From Planctomycetota bacterium (lineage in GTDB: Bacteria; Planctomycetota; MHYJ01; JACPRB01), in contig DATLZA010000147.1 in the NCBI GenBank assembly GCA_035574235.1, positions 1-57,548 of the forward strand: a DNA stretch of 57,548 nucleotides, given 5' to 3'. The notes beneath the pieces are model-generated. The model did no database searches, had not been told where the DNA came from, and saw nothing but the letters and a program-made list of their open reading frames with translations. Both the position numbers and the translations under genes were made by a program. Of this stretch, positions 7,374-16,530 are shown in pieces (within the stretch, counting starts at the first letter, position 1; each line of letters begins with the position of its first letter).

Positions 7374-9181
7374 GCGGGGCTCGGCGGCGCCTGAAGGCGC
7401 AGGCGCGTCGTCCCGCCGGAGGTCCCCCCCGCTCCGGCGATCCGGGCGGCCAGCTCCACGGCCGCCCCGAGGTCCGAGCGCAGCCGGAGGGTCCGGAAAC
7501 GGGTTTTCAGGCCCGCGCGGCGCAGGAGCCGGCGGGGTTGCCGCTGCACGCCGGCGAGGATGGGCGTCACCCCCCGGCGTTCGAGCCGCTCCAGGGCGCT
7601 TTCCAGAGCCACCAGGCCGGTCGCGTCCATGTACGGCACCTGGTCCATCCGGAGCACGATCGCCCGCACCCGGTCGGTGACGATCCCCAGCGCCGCGATC
7701 GCCCGTTCGGCCGCGCCGAAGAACAGGGGGCCCGCGATGTCGTAGACCACGACCCCGGGGGGAACGGGCACCGGTCCTGCGGCTTCGGCGTCTCCGACGA
7801 TGCGGGCGCGCGTCATGGAAGCCATGCGCTGCATGAAAAGAAGGGCCGCAAGCACGATCCCCACCGTCACGGACACCACCATGTCGATCGCCACGGTGAG
7901 CCCGAAGCAGACCAGAAGCACCGCCACGTCCCCGCGCGGCGCCACCCGCAGCGTGTGGAGGAAGTGTTTGGCCTCGGACATGTTCCAGGCCACCAGAAGC
8001 AGGAGCGCCGCCAGGGAAGCCATCGGAAGGTAGCCCAGAAGGGGCGCCAGCCCCAGGACCGCCGCCAGGATCGTGAGGGCGTGGACCATGGAGGCCACGG
8101 GGGAACGCGCCCCGGACCGGATGTTCGTCGCCGTCCGCGCGATCGCGCCGGTCGCCGGAATGCCTCCGAAGAAAGGAGCCACGAGGTTCCCGAGGCCCTG
8201 AGCCACCAGCTCCGCATCCGGGTCGTGCCGCGTGCCCGACATGCCGTCGGCCACGACGGCCGAAAGGAGCGACTCCACGGCGCCGAGAAGAGCGATCGCG
8301 AACGCCTTGGGAAGGAGGGCCTGGATCGTATCGAAATCCAGCCGGAACGGCGCCCCTCCCGGCCCCCCCAGCGTCCAGGGCAGCACCGGCATCGGAGGGA
8401 TCTGCGGAATGCCGGCGATCTCGCGGCCGCCGACGACCGTATGGAAGCGCCCGGCGATGGTATCGACCGAAGCCTCTGGGAAAAAGTGGCGCAACGCCGC
8501 CGCCGCCGCGGCCGCCGCCGGAAGGGCGATCAGCGGAGCCGGCACCGTTCGAACCCAGCGCCGGCAGGCGATCAGAAGCGCCAGCGTGAAGGCCCCCAGG
8601 GCCAGGTCCCAGGGGTCCAGCGTGCCGCGCGCCGACCAGAGCTCCGCCACCCGCTCGAAGTAATGGTCGGAAAGATGGGCGGGACGCAGACCCAAGAAGT
8701 CCTTCACCTGAAAGGTCGCGATCACGACGGCGATGCCCGCCGTGAATCCGGTCGTCACCGGGTGGGGCACGAACTGAATGAGGCGTCCCAGCCGCAGCAG
8801 GCCGAGCGCGGCGAGCATCACGCCGGCCATGGCCCCCGCGGTCAGGAGCCCTCCCATCCCGTACTGGGCGCAGATCGGGGCCAGGATGACGACGAACGCC
8901 GCGGTCGGGCCGGATACCTGGGTCCGGGAGCCCCCGAGCAGGGCGATGAGGAATCCCGCGACGATCGCCGTGTAGAGCCCGTGCTGCGGAGGAGCCCCCA
9001 CGTTGATGGCCAGGGCCATCGCCAGGGGCAGGGCCACGACGCCCACGACCAGGCCCGCCAGAACGTCGCTCCGAAGGGCGTCCCGCCCGTAGCCCTCCTT
9101 GAGCGCGGCGCGCAAGGCCGCCGCCGGCAACGCGCTCCAGGGAAGGCCGGCGTCCGGCTCGAAATATCGCGTCCTCGGCAT
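7370..9181 (-). CDS. SulP (SLC26) family anion transporter with STAS domain
   Basis: A 603-residue protein with a SulP transmembrane core followed by a cytoplasmic STAS domain (about residues 455-590; motif YMDATGLVALESALERL). The N-terminal core shows DVLAGLVVGVVALPLAMALAI and GSRTQVSGPTAAFVVI, both typical of SulP permeases; the middle carries GTRHDPDAELVAQGLGNLVAPFFGGIPATGAIARTA as in family members. Substrate could be sulfate, bicarbonate or another anion; it cannot be told from sequence. The ATG at 9181 is chosen over an upstream TTG because GGAAGGAG lies 7 bases before it. Single gene, convergent with cstA and its partner. Confidence 0.92.
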   Translation of the reverse strand: MPRTRYFEPDAGLPWSALPAAALRAALKEGYGRDALRSDVLAGLVVGVVALPLAMALAINVGAPPQHGLYTAIVAGFLIALLGGSRTQVSGPTAAFVVILAPICAQYGMGGLLTAGAMAGVMLAALGLLRLGRLIQFVPHPVTTGFTAGIAVVIATFQVKDFLGLRPAHLSDHYFERVAELWSARGTLDPWDLALGAFTLALLIACRRWVRTVPAPLIALPAAAAAAAALRHFFPEASVDTIAGRFHTVVGGREIAGIPQIPPMPVLPWTLGGPGGAPFRLDFDTIQALLPKAFAIALLGAVESLLSAVVADGMSGTRHDPDAELVAQGLGNLVAPFFGGIPATGAIARTATNIRSGARSPVASMVHALTILAAVLGLAPLLGYLPMASLAALLLLVAWNMSEAKHFLHTLRVAPRGDVAVLLVCFGLTVAIDMVVSVTVGIVLAALLFMQRMASMTRARIVGDAEAAGPVPVPPGVVVYDIAGPLFFGAAERAIAALGIVTDRVRAIVLRMDQVPYMDATGLVALESALERLERRGVTPILAGVQRQPRRLLRRAGLKTRFRTLRLRSDLGAAVELAARIAGAGGTSGGTTRLRLQAPPSPA

Positions 9182-9263
9182 GCGGCGGCTCCTTCCGGAC
9201 AAAAGGGGCTGTAACGTACCGCACCGCCGGGTCGATTTCCAGGAGAAGGCGCGTCCGCTATTT

Positions 9264-9279
9264 CACTGAAATTTCAGTG
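9264..9279. promoter_or_regulatory. perfect 16-bp palindrome between sulP and the cytochrome operon
   Basis: CACTGAAA-TTTCAGTG is a perfect palindrome in the 149-bp space between divergent genes, 52 bases before the GTG of the plus-strand operon. Flanking TTT and GGAAA nearly extend it. It is AT-rich compared with its surroundings, as expected for an operator of a dimeric regulator. No regulator gene is adjacent. Confidence 0.45.
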
Positions 9280-9330
9280 GAAACGGCGGGCCGCTTCGGT
9301 GTACAGATTATTAGCGAGGAGGTGATCGCC

Positions 9331-11778
9331 GTGCTCAGGTTCCTGGGGCGCGCTCCGGCCGTCCTTCTTCTCTCGTTCGCCGCCGCGGCGGCGGCCCCCG
9401 CCGCCCAGGAGGACGCCGCCCGCGAGGGCATGGAATTCTTCGAGAAGAAAATCCGCCCCGTGCTGGCCGAGCGCTGCTACTCCTGCCACAGCGCCCAGGC
9501 GGGCAAGGTCAAAGGCGGACTCCACATCGACACCCGCGAGGGCCTCCTCCGCGGCGGCCACCTCGGACCGGCCGTCGTCCCCGGACATCCGGAGAAAAGC
9601 GTCCTCCTCCTGGCCATCAAGCACGCGGACCCCGACCTCAAGATGCCCCCCAAGACCAAGCTTCCCCCCGAGGTCGTCCGCGACTTCGAAACCTGGATCG
9701 CCCGCGGCGCCCCCGACCCGCGCCACGCGGACGCCGGCGCCGGCGCGCGCAAGGGCGCCATCGACTGGGACGAGGGCCGCCGCTTCTGGGCCTTCCGTCC
9801 TTTGGCCGATCCGTCCCCTCCGGCCGTCCGCGACCCCTCGTGGCCGGAAAGCCCCATCGACCGCTTCATCCTCGCCAAGCTCGAGGAAAAAGGGCTCCGC
9901 ACCGGCCCCGACGCCGACAAGCGCACGCTCCTTCGGCGCGTGACGTTCGACCTGACGGGCCTTCCGCCCACGCCCGAGGAAATCGAGGCGTTCCTGGCGG
10001 ACGATTCGCCGGACGCCTTTGCGAAAGTGGTCGAGCGGCTTCTGGCCAGTCCCCGCTACGGCGAACGCTGGGGCCGCCACTGGCTGGACGTCGTGCGCTA
10101 CGCCGACACCGCCGGAGACAACTCCGACTTCCCGATCCCCCAGATGTACCGGTACCGCGACTGGGTGATCCGGGCGTTCAACCAGGACAAGCCCTGGCGG
10201 GATTTCCTCCGCGAGCAGATCGCCGGGGACCTTCTTCCCTGGACGAACGCGGAGGATCGTTGCGCGAAGATCGTGGCCACCGGGTACCTCGCGCTGGCGC
10301 GCCGCTTCGGCTCCCGCGTGGACGACTACCCCTGGCACCTCACGATCGAGGACACGATCGACAACCTGGGCCGCGCGTTCCTCGGCCTGACCATCAACTG
10401 CGCCCGTTGCCACGATCACAAGTTCGACCCCATCAGCCAGGAGGACTACTACGGCCTCTACGGCATCTTCGCCGGCACCCGCTACCCCTGGCCGGGCATC
10501 GAGCTTCAGCAGTACCAGCGCGATCTCGTCCCCCTGGCCCCGCCGGAGGTCGTGGAGCCCGCCCTGCGCGAGCGCGAGGAGCGCCGCAAGGCGCTGGAGG
10601 AGGCGGTCAAGCTTCTCGAAGCCGAGAAGAAAGCCGTCGACCGCGCGGCGGCCGATTCCGCCCTTCCCTCCGACGGCGAAACCGTGCGCGCCCGCGAGCG
10701 GGCCGAGGAGCTGGGCCGCGCCCTGGCCGCCGCGCGCCGCGAGCGCGACCTTCTTCCCAAGACGCCGCTCCCGTTCGAGACCGCCTACGCGGTCTCCGAA
10801 GGTCCCCCGGCCGGAAACGCCCGCGTGCATATCAAGGGCGACCCCGCCCGCCTCGGGGCCGAGGTGCCCCGCCGGTTCCTGACGATCTTCGGAGGAAAGC
10901 GGGTCCCCGAGACCGAAAAGGGCAGCGGCCGTCTCCATCTGGCCGAGTGGCTGGCGGATCCCTCCAACCCGCTGCCGGCGCGCGTCATCGTCAACCGGAT
11001 CTGGACGTGGCACTTCGGACGCGGCCTCGTTCCGACGCCGAGCGACTTCGGCAAGCAGGGCAAGCCCCCGACGCACCCGGAGCTTCTGGACTGGCTGGCC
11101 CGCCGGTTCCTCGAGGACGGCGGCTCCTTCAAGGCGATGCACCGGAGAATCCTCCTCTCGCGGACGTACCGGATGTCCGGAGACGACGTTCCGGCCAACG
11201 TCGCGGTCGATCCCGCCAACGAACTCCTCTGGCGCTGGCCGCGGCGGCGCCTGGAGGCGGAGGCGATCCGCGACGCGATCCTGGCGGTTTCGGGCGGTCT
11301 CGACCGCACGCCGGGGGGCCCGCATCCCTTTCCGCCCTCGACGGAGTGGGGCTTCACCCAGCACAAGCCGTTCATCGCAGTCTACGAATCCTCGCGGCGC
11401 AGCGTCTACCTCATGACCCAGCGGATCCGGCGGCACCCCTTCTTCGGTCTGTTCGACGGCGCCGATCCGAGCGCCTCGACCGCCCTGCGGGGAACGAGCA
11501 CCACGCCCCTGCAGGCGCTCTGGTTCTTCAACGACCCCTTTGTCCACGAGCAGGCCGGGCGCCTGGCGGAGCGGCTGCGGCGCGAGGCGGCCGGAACCGA
11601 GGCGCGTCTGGAGCGGGCGTATCTTCTCTGCTTCGGCCGCCCGCCCGATTCCGAGGAGCGCGAGGCGGCCCGCGGCTATCTCGAGGAGGCCGCGCGGATC
11701 CTCGGCGGAGAGCCACAGGCCTGGGAAAGCTTCGCGCGGGTTCTCCTGCGCGCGGGCGAGTTCATCTACCTCCGGTGA
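9331..11778 (+). CDS. planctomycete cytochrome C / DUF1549-DUF1553 exported protein
   Basis: An 815-residue protein with a signal peptide, then a planctomycete cytochrome module (PSCyt1-type) carrying the heme motif CYSCH at residue 49 followed by KGGLHIDTREGLLRGG. Next comes DUF1549 (from SPIDRFILAKLEEKGL, with LRRVTFDLTGLPPTPEEIEAFL and HWLDVVRYADT) and a second CARCHDH heme-like motif, then a charged coiled segment around residues 405-470, then DUF1553 (HLAEWLADPSNPLPARVIVNRIW). The start is the GTG at 9331, which has GAGGAGG 8 bases upstream; an earlier in-frame start would bury the signal peptide. It is followed 4 bases later by a DUF1501 gene, the classic planctomycete pair. Function of the pair is unproven; a periplasmic redox or polysaccharide-degrading complex is usually proposed. 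Confidence 0.93.
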   Translation: MLRFLGRAPAVLLLSFAAAAAAPAAQEDAAREGMEFFEKKIRPVLAERCYSCHSAQAGKVKGGLHIDTREGLLRGGHLGPAVVPGHPEKSVLLLAIKHADPDLKMPPKTKLPPEVVRDFETWIARGAPDPRHADAGAGARKGAIDWDEGRRFWAFRPLADPSPPAVRDPSWPESPIDRFILAKLEEKGLRTGPDADKRTLLRRVTFDLTGLPPTPEEIEAFLADDSPDAFAKVVERLLASPRYGERWGRHWLDVVRYADTAGDNSDFPIPQMYRYRDWVIRAFNQDKPWRDFLREQIAGDLLPWTNAEDRCAKIVATGYLALARRFGSRVDDYPWHLTIEDTIDNLGRAFLGLTINCARCHDHKFDPISQEDYYGLYGIFAGTRYPWPGIELQQYQRDLVPLAPPEVVEPALREREERRKALEEAVKLLEAEKKAVDRAAADSALPSDGETVRARERAEELGRALAAARRERDLLPKTPLPFETAYAVSEGPPAGNARVHIKGDPARLGAEVPRRFLTIFGGKRVPETEKGSGRLHLAEWLADPSNPLPARVIVNRIWTWHFGRGLVPTPSDFGKQGKPPTHPELLDWLARRFLEDGGSFKAMHRRILLSRTYRMSGDDVPANVAVDPANELLWRWPRRRLEAEAIRDAILAVSGGLDRTPGGPHPFPPSTEWGFTQHKPFIAVYESSRRSVYLMTQRIRRHPFFGLFDGADPSASTALRGTSTTPLQALWFFNDPFVHEQAGRLAERLRREAAGTEARLERAYLLCFGRPPDSEEREAARGYLEEAARILGGEPQAWESFARVLLRAGEFIYLR

Positions 11779-11782
11779 GGCC

Positions 11783-13177
11783 ATGACGACCCCTTCGGAC
11801 GGCGGCGTGACGCGGCGGCAGGCGATCCGGTCCCTCGTGGGCGGCTCGATCCTCCTTCCCGGAATCCTCGGCGAGCTTCTGGCCGAAGAGGCCCGTTCGG
11901 CCGATCCGCTGGCGCCCCGGAAGCCCCACTACCCGGCCCGGGCCAAGCATGTCATTTTCCTTTTCTCGACGGGCGGTGTGTCGCACCTGGACACCTTCGA
12001 CTACAAGCCCAAGCTCTTCGCCGACGACGGAAAGACCGTGCTCGTTCCCGGGGGTGGGTTGTCGCGGGACAAGAGAAAGCTCCTGCGGCCCGCGTGGCCG
12101 TTCCGGCGCGGCGGGCGGTGCGGCACCTGGGTCAGCGACATCTTCCCGCACCTGCGCGAGCGGATGGACGACATCTGCCTCATCAACTCCATGAAGTCGG
12201 ACGACAACGAACACTATCAGGCGACGCTGGCGATCCACACGGGAAGCTTCTTCTTCTCCCGGCCGAGCCTGGGCTCCTGGGTGAGCTACGGGCTGGGGAC
12301 GTACAACCGGAACCTCCCGTCCTTCGTCGTGATCGCGCCGCATCTCCCCTACGCGGGCACGCAGGTCTACGCGAACGACTTCCTGCCCGCCTACCATCAG
12401 GGAACGCGGGTGGTCCCCGGCTCGGACCCCATCCCGAATCTGGCGCGCCGCACCCGGGAGCCGGGGCTTCAGGAGCGGGAGCTCGCGCTGGCGCAGGCGC
12501 TGGACGGGCGGTATCTGCGCCGTCACGGGGCCGATTCCGAACTCGAGGCGCGCGTGCGTTCCTTCGAGACCGCCTTCCACATGCAGACCGAGGCGCCCGA
12601 GGCGCTGGATCTGTCGAAGGAGTCCGAGGAGACGCTGCAGCTCTACGGCCTGAAGGAGCGGGAGACGCAGAACTTCGGGTGGATGTGCCTGGTGGCGCGG
12701 CGTCTCGTCGAGCGCGGCGTCCGCTTCATCGAGCTCATCGACACGGGCGCCTCCGACAACTGGGACCAGCACGACAACATCCCCCGCCACGCGGAGCTCG
12801 CCCGGCGGATCGACCGTCCGATCGCGGGGCTCCTGGCCGACCTCAAGCGGCGCGGGATGCTCGAGGAGACGCTGGTCGTCTGGACCACCGAGTTCGGGCG
12901 CACGCCGGGCGAGGACGGCCCCAAGGGGCGGGGCCACCACGGCGGGGTCTTCTCCTCCTGGATGGCCGGCGGCGGCGTCAAGGGCGGCATCGTCCACGGC
13001 GCTTCCGACGACATCGGCGCGACGGTCGCCGAACACGAGGTCCACGTCCACGACTTCCACGCCACGATCCTGCACCTTCTGGGGATGGACCACACGCGGC
13101 TGACGTACCGCCACGCGGGGCGCGATTTCCGCCTGACCGACGTCCACGGCAACATCGTGCAGGAAATCCTCGCCTAG
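11783..13177 (+). CDS. DUF1501 TAT-exported protein
   Basis: A 464-residue protein of the DUF1501 family, related to the sulfatase/alkaline phosphatase fold. The N-terminus has a twin-arginine signal (TRRQAIRSLVGGSILLPG). Body motifs are HVIFLFSTGGVSHLDTFDYKP, HFLRERMDDICLINS-like HLRERMDDICLINSM, GVRFIELIDTGASDNWDQHDNI, and VVWTTEFGRTPGEDGPKGRGHH, which carries Asp, Glu and His residues expected for metal binding. It follows the DUF1549/1553 gene by 4 bases and belongs to its operon; export as a folded protein suits a metal cofactor loaded in the cytoplasm. Reaction unknown. Confidence 0.92.
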   Translation: MTTPSDGGVTRRQAIRSLVGGSILLPGILGELLAEEARSADPLAPRKPHYPARAKHVIFLFSTGGVSHLDTFDYKPKLFADDGKTVLVPGGGLSRDKRKLLRPAWPFRRGGRCGTWVSDIFPHLRERMDDICLINSMKSDDNEHYQATLAIHTGSFFFSRPSLGSWVSYGLGTYNRNLPSFVVIAPHLPYAGTQVYANDFLPAYHQGTRVVPGSDPIPNLARRTREPGLQERELALAQALDGRYLRRHGADSELEARVRSFETAFHMQTEAPEALDLSKESEETLQLYGLKERETQNFGWMCLVARRLVERGVRFIELIDTGASDNWDQHDNIPRHAELARRIDRPIAGLLADLKRRGMLEETLVVWTTEFGRTPGEDGPKGRGHHGGVFSSWMAGGGVKGGIVHGASDDIGATVAEHEVHVHDFHATILHLLGMDHTRLTYRHAGRDFRLTDVHGNIVQEILA

Positions 13178-13252
13178 CGGGACGCCCGGGCCGGCCCCCG
13201 AAGCGGGGCGGGCTCGATCCGCCCGACCCGGAGACCGAACCGGCCGGCGGAG

Positions 13253-14674
13253 TCAAAGCCTCTTGAGCTTGTACCCGCCGCCCTTGGCGTCCTCGACCGC
13301 CCAGCCGAGCGTCCGGAGACGCTCCCGCGCGGCGTCCGCCGCCGCGAAATCCTTCCGCCGGCGGGCCTCCTGGCGCTCCTCGGCCAGGCGCCGCACCTCC
13401 TCGGGAACGCCGTCTCCGGACGCTCCCGACGGCGCCCCGAGAACCCCGAAGACGCGGTCGAACCGCTCCAGCGCCTCCAGCGTCTTGCGCGCGGGAGCTC
13501 CGGCCATCCCCCGGTCGAGGGCGCGGTTTCCCTCGCGCGCGAAAACGTGCAGCACGCCGAGCGCCCCCGCGACGTCGAGGTCGTCGTCCATCCGCTCCTC
13601 GAACTCCCGGGCCGTGCGCGCCAGATCGGGCGCCTCGCCCGAGTCCGGCCGAGCCGCCGCCTCCGAAAGACGCTCCTTGAACTCCCGAAGCCGGCCGAGC
13701 GCCGTCCGCGCGTCCCTGAAAAGATCCCACGAGAAATTCACCTGCTGCCGGTACCGCGTCGAGACGAGGGCGTAGCGGATCTCCATAGGGGAGAACCCCC
13801 GCTCCAGAAGATCCCGCACGAGCACCACGTTCCCCAGCGACTTCGAAATCTTCCGTCCCTCCCAGAGGAGATGCCGCGCGTGCAGCCAGGTGCGCACGAA
13901 CTTCTTCCCCGTGGCCGCCTCGCTCTGCGCGATCTCGCACTCGTGGTGCGGAAAGATGTTGTCCTCGCCCCCCGTGTGGATGTCGAGCGTCTCGCCCAGG
14001 TACTTCATGGCCATCGCGGAGCACTCGACGTGCCAGCCGGGAAAACCCCGCCCCCACGGGCTGTCCCACTGCATGAGGTGCCGGGGATCCGTCTTCCAGA
14101 GCGCGAAGTCCGCCGGATGGCGCTTCTCGGGATTGATCTCGACCCGCGCCCCGGCCTTGAGGCTCTCCAGAGTGTTTCCGGACAGCTTTCCGTAGTCGGG
14201 GAACTTCGTCACGTCGAAGTAGACGTTCCCGCCCACGCGGTAGGCGCAGCCCCGCGCCAGAAGCGTTTCGATGAGCGCGATCATCTCGGGGATGTGCTCG
14301 GTCGCGCGCGGGAAGCGGGCGGGCTCGAGGAACCCCAGAAGCCGCCGGTCCTCGAAGAACCGGTTCATGAAGTGCTCCGCCACCTGCCAGGCGGTCCAGC
14401 CCATCTGCCGGGCCATGACGTCGATCTTGTCCTCCCCGGCCTCGAGGTCGTCCTGGGTGAGGTGGCCGACGTCGGTGATGTTCATGATCTGGGTGACGCG
14501 GAACCCCCGGTACTCGAGGTACCGCCGCAGCACGTCCGCGAAGGCGAACGTGCGGTAGTTGCCCACGTGCTGGTCCCCGTAGACGGTGGGGCCGCAGTTG
14601 TACATGCGGACGTGCCCGGGCTCCAGAGGCTCGAACGTTTCGAGCCGCCGCGTGTAGCTGTTGTAGAGCTTCAT
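13253..14674 (-). CDS. cysS: cysteinyl-tRNA synthetase
   Basis: A 473-residue class I synthetase that charges tRNA-Cys. N-terminus YNSYTRRLETFEPLEPGHVRMYNCGPTVY carries the first zinc-ligand Cys; the HIGH signature is the variant HVGN, the other zinc ligands appear in HVECSAMAM and in GGEDNIFPHHECE, and the KMSKS loop is KISKS. Length matches the bacterial family (about 460-480). The C-terminal segment has the usual helical anticodon-binding region with a Lys/Arg-rich end (VEDAKGGGYKLKRL). Its ATG lies 4 bases after the ispF stop, so the two are cotranscribed, as in many bacteria. Confidence 0.97.
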   Translation of the reverse strand: MKLYNSYTRRLETFEPLEPGHVRMYNCGPTVYGDQHVGNYRTFAFADVLRRYLEYRGFRVTQIMNITDVGHLTQDDLEAGEDKIDVMARQMGWTAWQVAEHFMNRFFEDRRLLGFLEPARFPRATEHIPEMIALIETLLARGCAYRVGGNVYFDVTKFPDYGKLSGNTLESLKAGARVEINPEKRHPADFALWKTDPRHLMQWDSPWGRGFPGWHVECSAMAMKYLGETLDIHTGGEDNIFPHHECEIAQSEAATGKKFVRTWLHARHLLWEGRKISKSLGNVVLVRDLLERGFSPMEIRYALVSTRYRQQVNFSWDLFRDARTALGRLREFKERLSEAAARPDSGEAPDLARTAREFEERMDDDLDVAGALGVLHVFAREGNRALDRGMAGAPARKTLEALERFDRVFGVLGAPSGASGDGVPEEVRRLAEERQEARRRKDFAAADAARERLRTLGWAVEDAKGGGYKLKRL

Positions 14675-14678
14675 GGCG

Positions 14679-15152
14679 TCAGGGCGATCCCCGCGGCGCC
14701 AGTTCCACCACCGCCAGGCATTCGATCGCCTCCCCGGCCCCCACGGGGCCCAGCCCTTCGTTCGTCTTGGCCTTGATCGACACGCGGTCGGTCCCGAGGG
14801 CCCGCCCGATCCGCGCCGCCATCGCCGCCGCGTGCGGCGCCAGACGGGGGGCTTCCGCCACGATCGTCACGTCCGCGTTCACCACGATCCAGCGCGGCCG
14901 GATGTCCTCCATGACCCGCGCCAGAAGCGCCTCGCTCGAGACGTCCTTGTAGGCGGGATCCGTGTCCGGAAACTTCCGCCCGATGTCCCCCAGCCCCGCC
15001 GCTCCGAGAAGCGCGTCGATCACGGCGTGAAGGACCACGTCCCCGTCGGAATGCCCGAGAAGCCCCCGCGGATGCGGAATCTCGACGCCGCCGAGGACGA
15101 GCCGGCGTCCCGGAACCAGGCGGTGAAGGTCGCGCCCCAAGCCGATGGCCAT
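14679..15152 (-). CDS. ispF: 2-C-methyl-D-erythritol 2,4-cyclodiphosphate synthase
   Basis: A 157-residue enzyme of the non-mevalonate isoprenoid pathway that cyclises CDP-methylerythritol 2-phosphate. Family signatures are plain: GLGRDLHRLVPGRRLVLGGVEIPHPRGLLGHSDGDVVLHAVIDALLGA with the Asp and His metal ligands, GDIGRKFPDTDPAYKDVSS, and the C-terminal VSIKAKTNEGLGPVGAGEAI. The start is ATG 15152, giving normal length; the frame stays open upstream but only through the kinase gene. It sits between the kinase and cysS, 4 bases before the latter. Use of the MEP pathway is implied for the organism. Confidence 0.97.
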   Translation of the reverse strand: MAIGLGRDLHRLVPGRRLVLGGVEIPHPRGLLGHSDGDVVLHAVIDALLGAAGLGDIGRKFPDTDPAYKDVSSEALLARVMEDIRPRWIVVNADVTIVAEAPRLAPHAAAMAARIGRALGTDRVSIKAKTNEGLGPVGAGEAIECLAVVELAPRGSP

Positions 15153-15199
15153 GTCGGGGCGCCAGTATACCAGAGGGGGGCCGCCCCGTACACGAAGCC

Positions 15200-16459
15200 T
15201 CAGGCGAAGAGCGCCAGGAGGAAGAACCCGAAGGCCACCAGGAGGCAGATCCCTCCCGCGAAGAACAGCGGCAGCCAGACGAAGAGCCACTGGAGCAGCC
15301 GGAGCGCGCCCGTTCCGGCCGGCGTCCGCCCCGTCTCCCGCCGGACCCGTCGCGCCTCCTCGAGGAAGTACCAGTTGAGAATCGCGCCCGGCAGCCAGAA
15401 GAGAAAGTAGCCCATCCCCGCCAGGACGGCGGGCAGAACGAAAGAAGGCGCTTCTGCGGCCCGGCCGCAAGGCGGATCGGCCGGAGGGGCCGGAGGCCGC
15501 CCCGACGAAACGATCGCCGCGGCCGCATATCGGGAAGCCGGGTCGTAGAGGAGAATCTCCAGCTCGCGCCCGCACCGGCGGCAGGGGAAGCGCTCGCCCT
15601 GCGGCGCCTGGGATTCCCGGCACTCCGGACACTCGGTGCGCCACGCGGGAGCATCCGGCTCCTCGCGCCGGCGCCGGAATTCGGCAAGCGCCTCCGCGGC
15701 GTCGGCGAACCGCGCCGCCGCGCGCTCCTCCAGACACCGGTAGAGAAAGCCGTCCCACCGCGTCCCCAGCTCCGGCCACCGCAGTCCCAGGGGTTTGGCC
15801 GCGAAGGGCTGCTCGCCCGAAACGATGCGATAGAAAAGCTTCCCGAAGGAGAAGACGTCCGCCGCCGGGCCGCAGCCGCCCGCGGCCGCGTCGAAGCGCT
15901 CCGGCGCCGAGTAGAGGGGCGAGGCCACTCCCCCCTCCGCGGGAGCCTCCGCGGAAAGCGCGATCTCCCCGTCCCCCTCCGGCCGGCCGCCGTAGCCCAC
16001 GTCGATCAGCCGCACGTCCCCGTCCGGCGTCACGAGCACGTTCCGCGCGGAAAGGTCGCCGTGGACGAAGCCGTTCCGGTGCATCGCCGCCAGGGCTTCG
16101 AGCACCTTGCCCGCCAGCGCGAAGCGTTCCGAAAGCGGAAGATCGGGGCGCGCGGCCAGAACGTCCTCGAGCGGCTCTCCCGGAAGGAACTCCATCCGCA
16201 GATAGGGAGGATCCGCGTCGAGATCGACGTGTTCGACCCGCGGGAACCAGCGGCCGTCCGCCCCGGGCAGGCGCCCGAGGGCGTACTGCGCGGCCGCCTC
16301 CCGGCGGAGTTCGGCGACCGGCCGGCCGCGGCGGAAGATCTTGAGGGCGACGGGCTGTCCCAGATAGTCCGCCCGCCAGACTTCCCCGAAACGGCCCGCC
16401 CCGAGAAGTTCCCGGAGCGCGTGCCCGTGGACCACCCTGCCGCCCGCGACGTCCCGCAT
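15200..16459 (-). CDS. Ser/Thr kinase-like protein with zinc ribbon and C-terminal membrane helices
   Basis: A 419-residue protein. Residues 15-270 form a eukaryotic-type kinase fold: Gly loop GAGRFGEVW (20-28), Lys40 in VALKIF, catalytic loop HGDLSARN (133-140; His-Gly-Asp instead of His-Arg-Asp), and IDVG in place of DFG (Asp153). Key Lys and both Asp residues are kept, so it could be active despite the diverged loops. The C-terminal part has a zinc ribbon (CPEC and CRRC, about residues 295-320) and two hydrophobic helices (about 355-415), placing it on the membrane with the kinase cytoplasmic. ATG 16459 is supported by GGAG four bases upstream. It stands 47 bases before ispF. Targets unknown; alternative reading is a pseudokinase. 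Confidence 0.8.
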   Translation of the reverse strand: MRDVAGGRVVHGHALRELLGAGRFGEVWRADYLGQPVALKIFRRGRPVAELRREAAAQYALGRLPGADGRWFPRVEHVDLDADPPYLRMEFLPGEPLEDVLAARPDLPLSERFALAGKVLEALAAMHRNGFVHGDLSARNVLVTPDGDVRLIDVGYGGRPEGDGEIALSAEAPAEGGVASPLYSAPERFDAAAGGCGPAADVFSFGKLFYRIVSGEQPFAAKPLGLRWPELGTRWDGFLYRCLEERAAARFADAAEALAEFRRRREEPDAPAWRTECPECRESQAPQGERFPCRRCGRELEILLYDPASRYAAAAIVSSGRPPAPPADPPCGRAAEAPSFVLPAVLAGMGYFLFWLPGAILNWYFLEEARRVRRETGRTPAGTGALRLLQWLFVWLPLFFAGGICLLVAFGFFLLALFA

Positions 16460-16530
16460 GGCCACTCCGCCCCGAGTATACCACACCGCCCGACCGAGGC
16501 ACAACGCCGAACGGGACGCCCGGATCCGCC

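Noticed and set aside
9274-11784. An 836-residue open frame on the minus strand
   Set aside because: It mirrors the whole DUF1549/1553 gene and has the Arg/Ala/Gly/Pro composition of an antisense shadow in high-GC DNA. The plus-strand protein has recognisable domains.
13178-13252. GC-rich inverted repeat between converging DUF1501 and cysS genes
   Set aside because: GGGCGG-N7-CCGCCC can pair but has no T run on either strand, so I cannot call a terminator.
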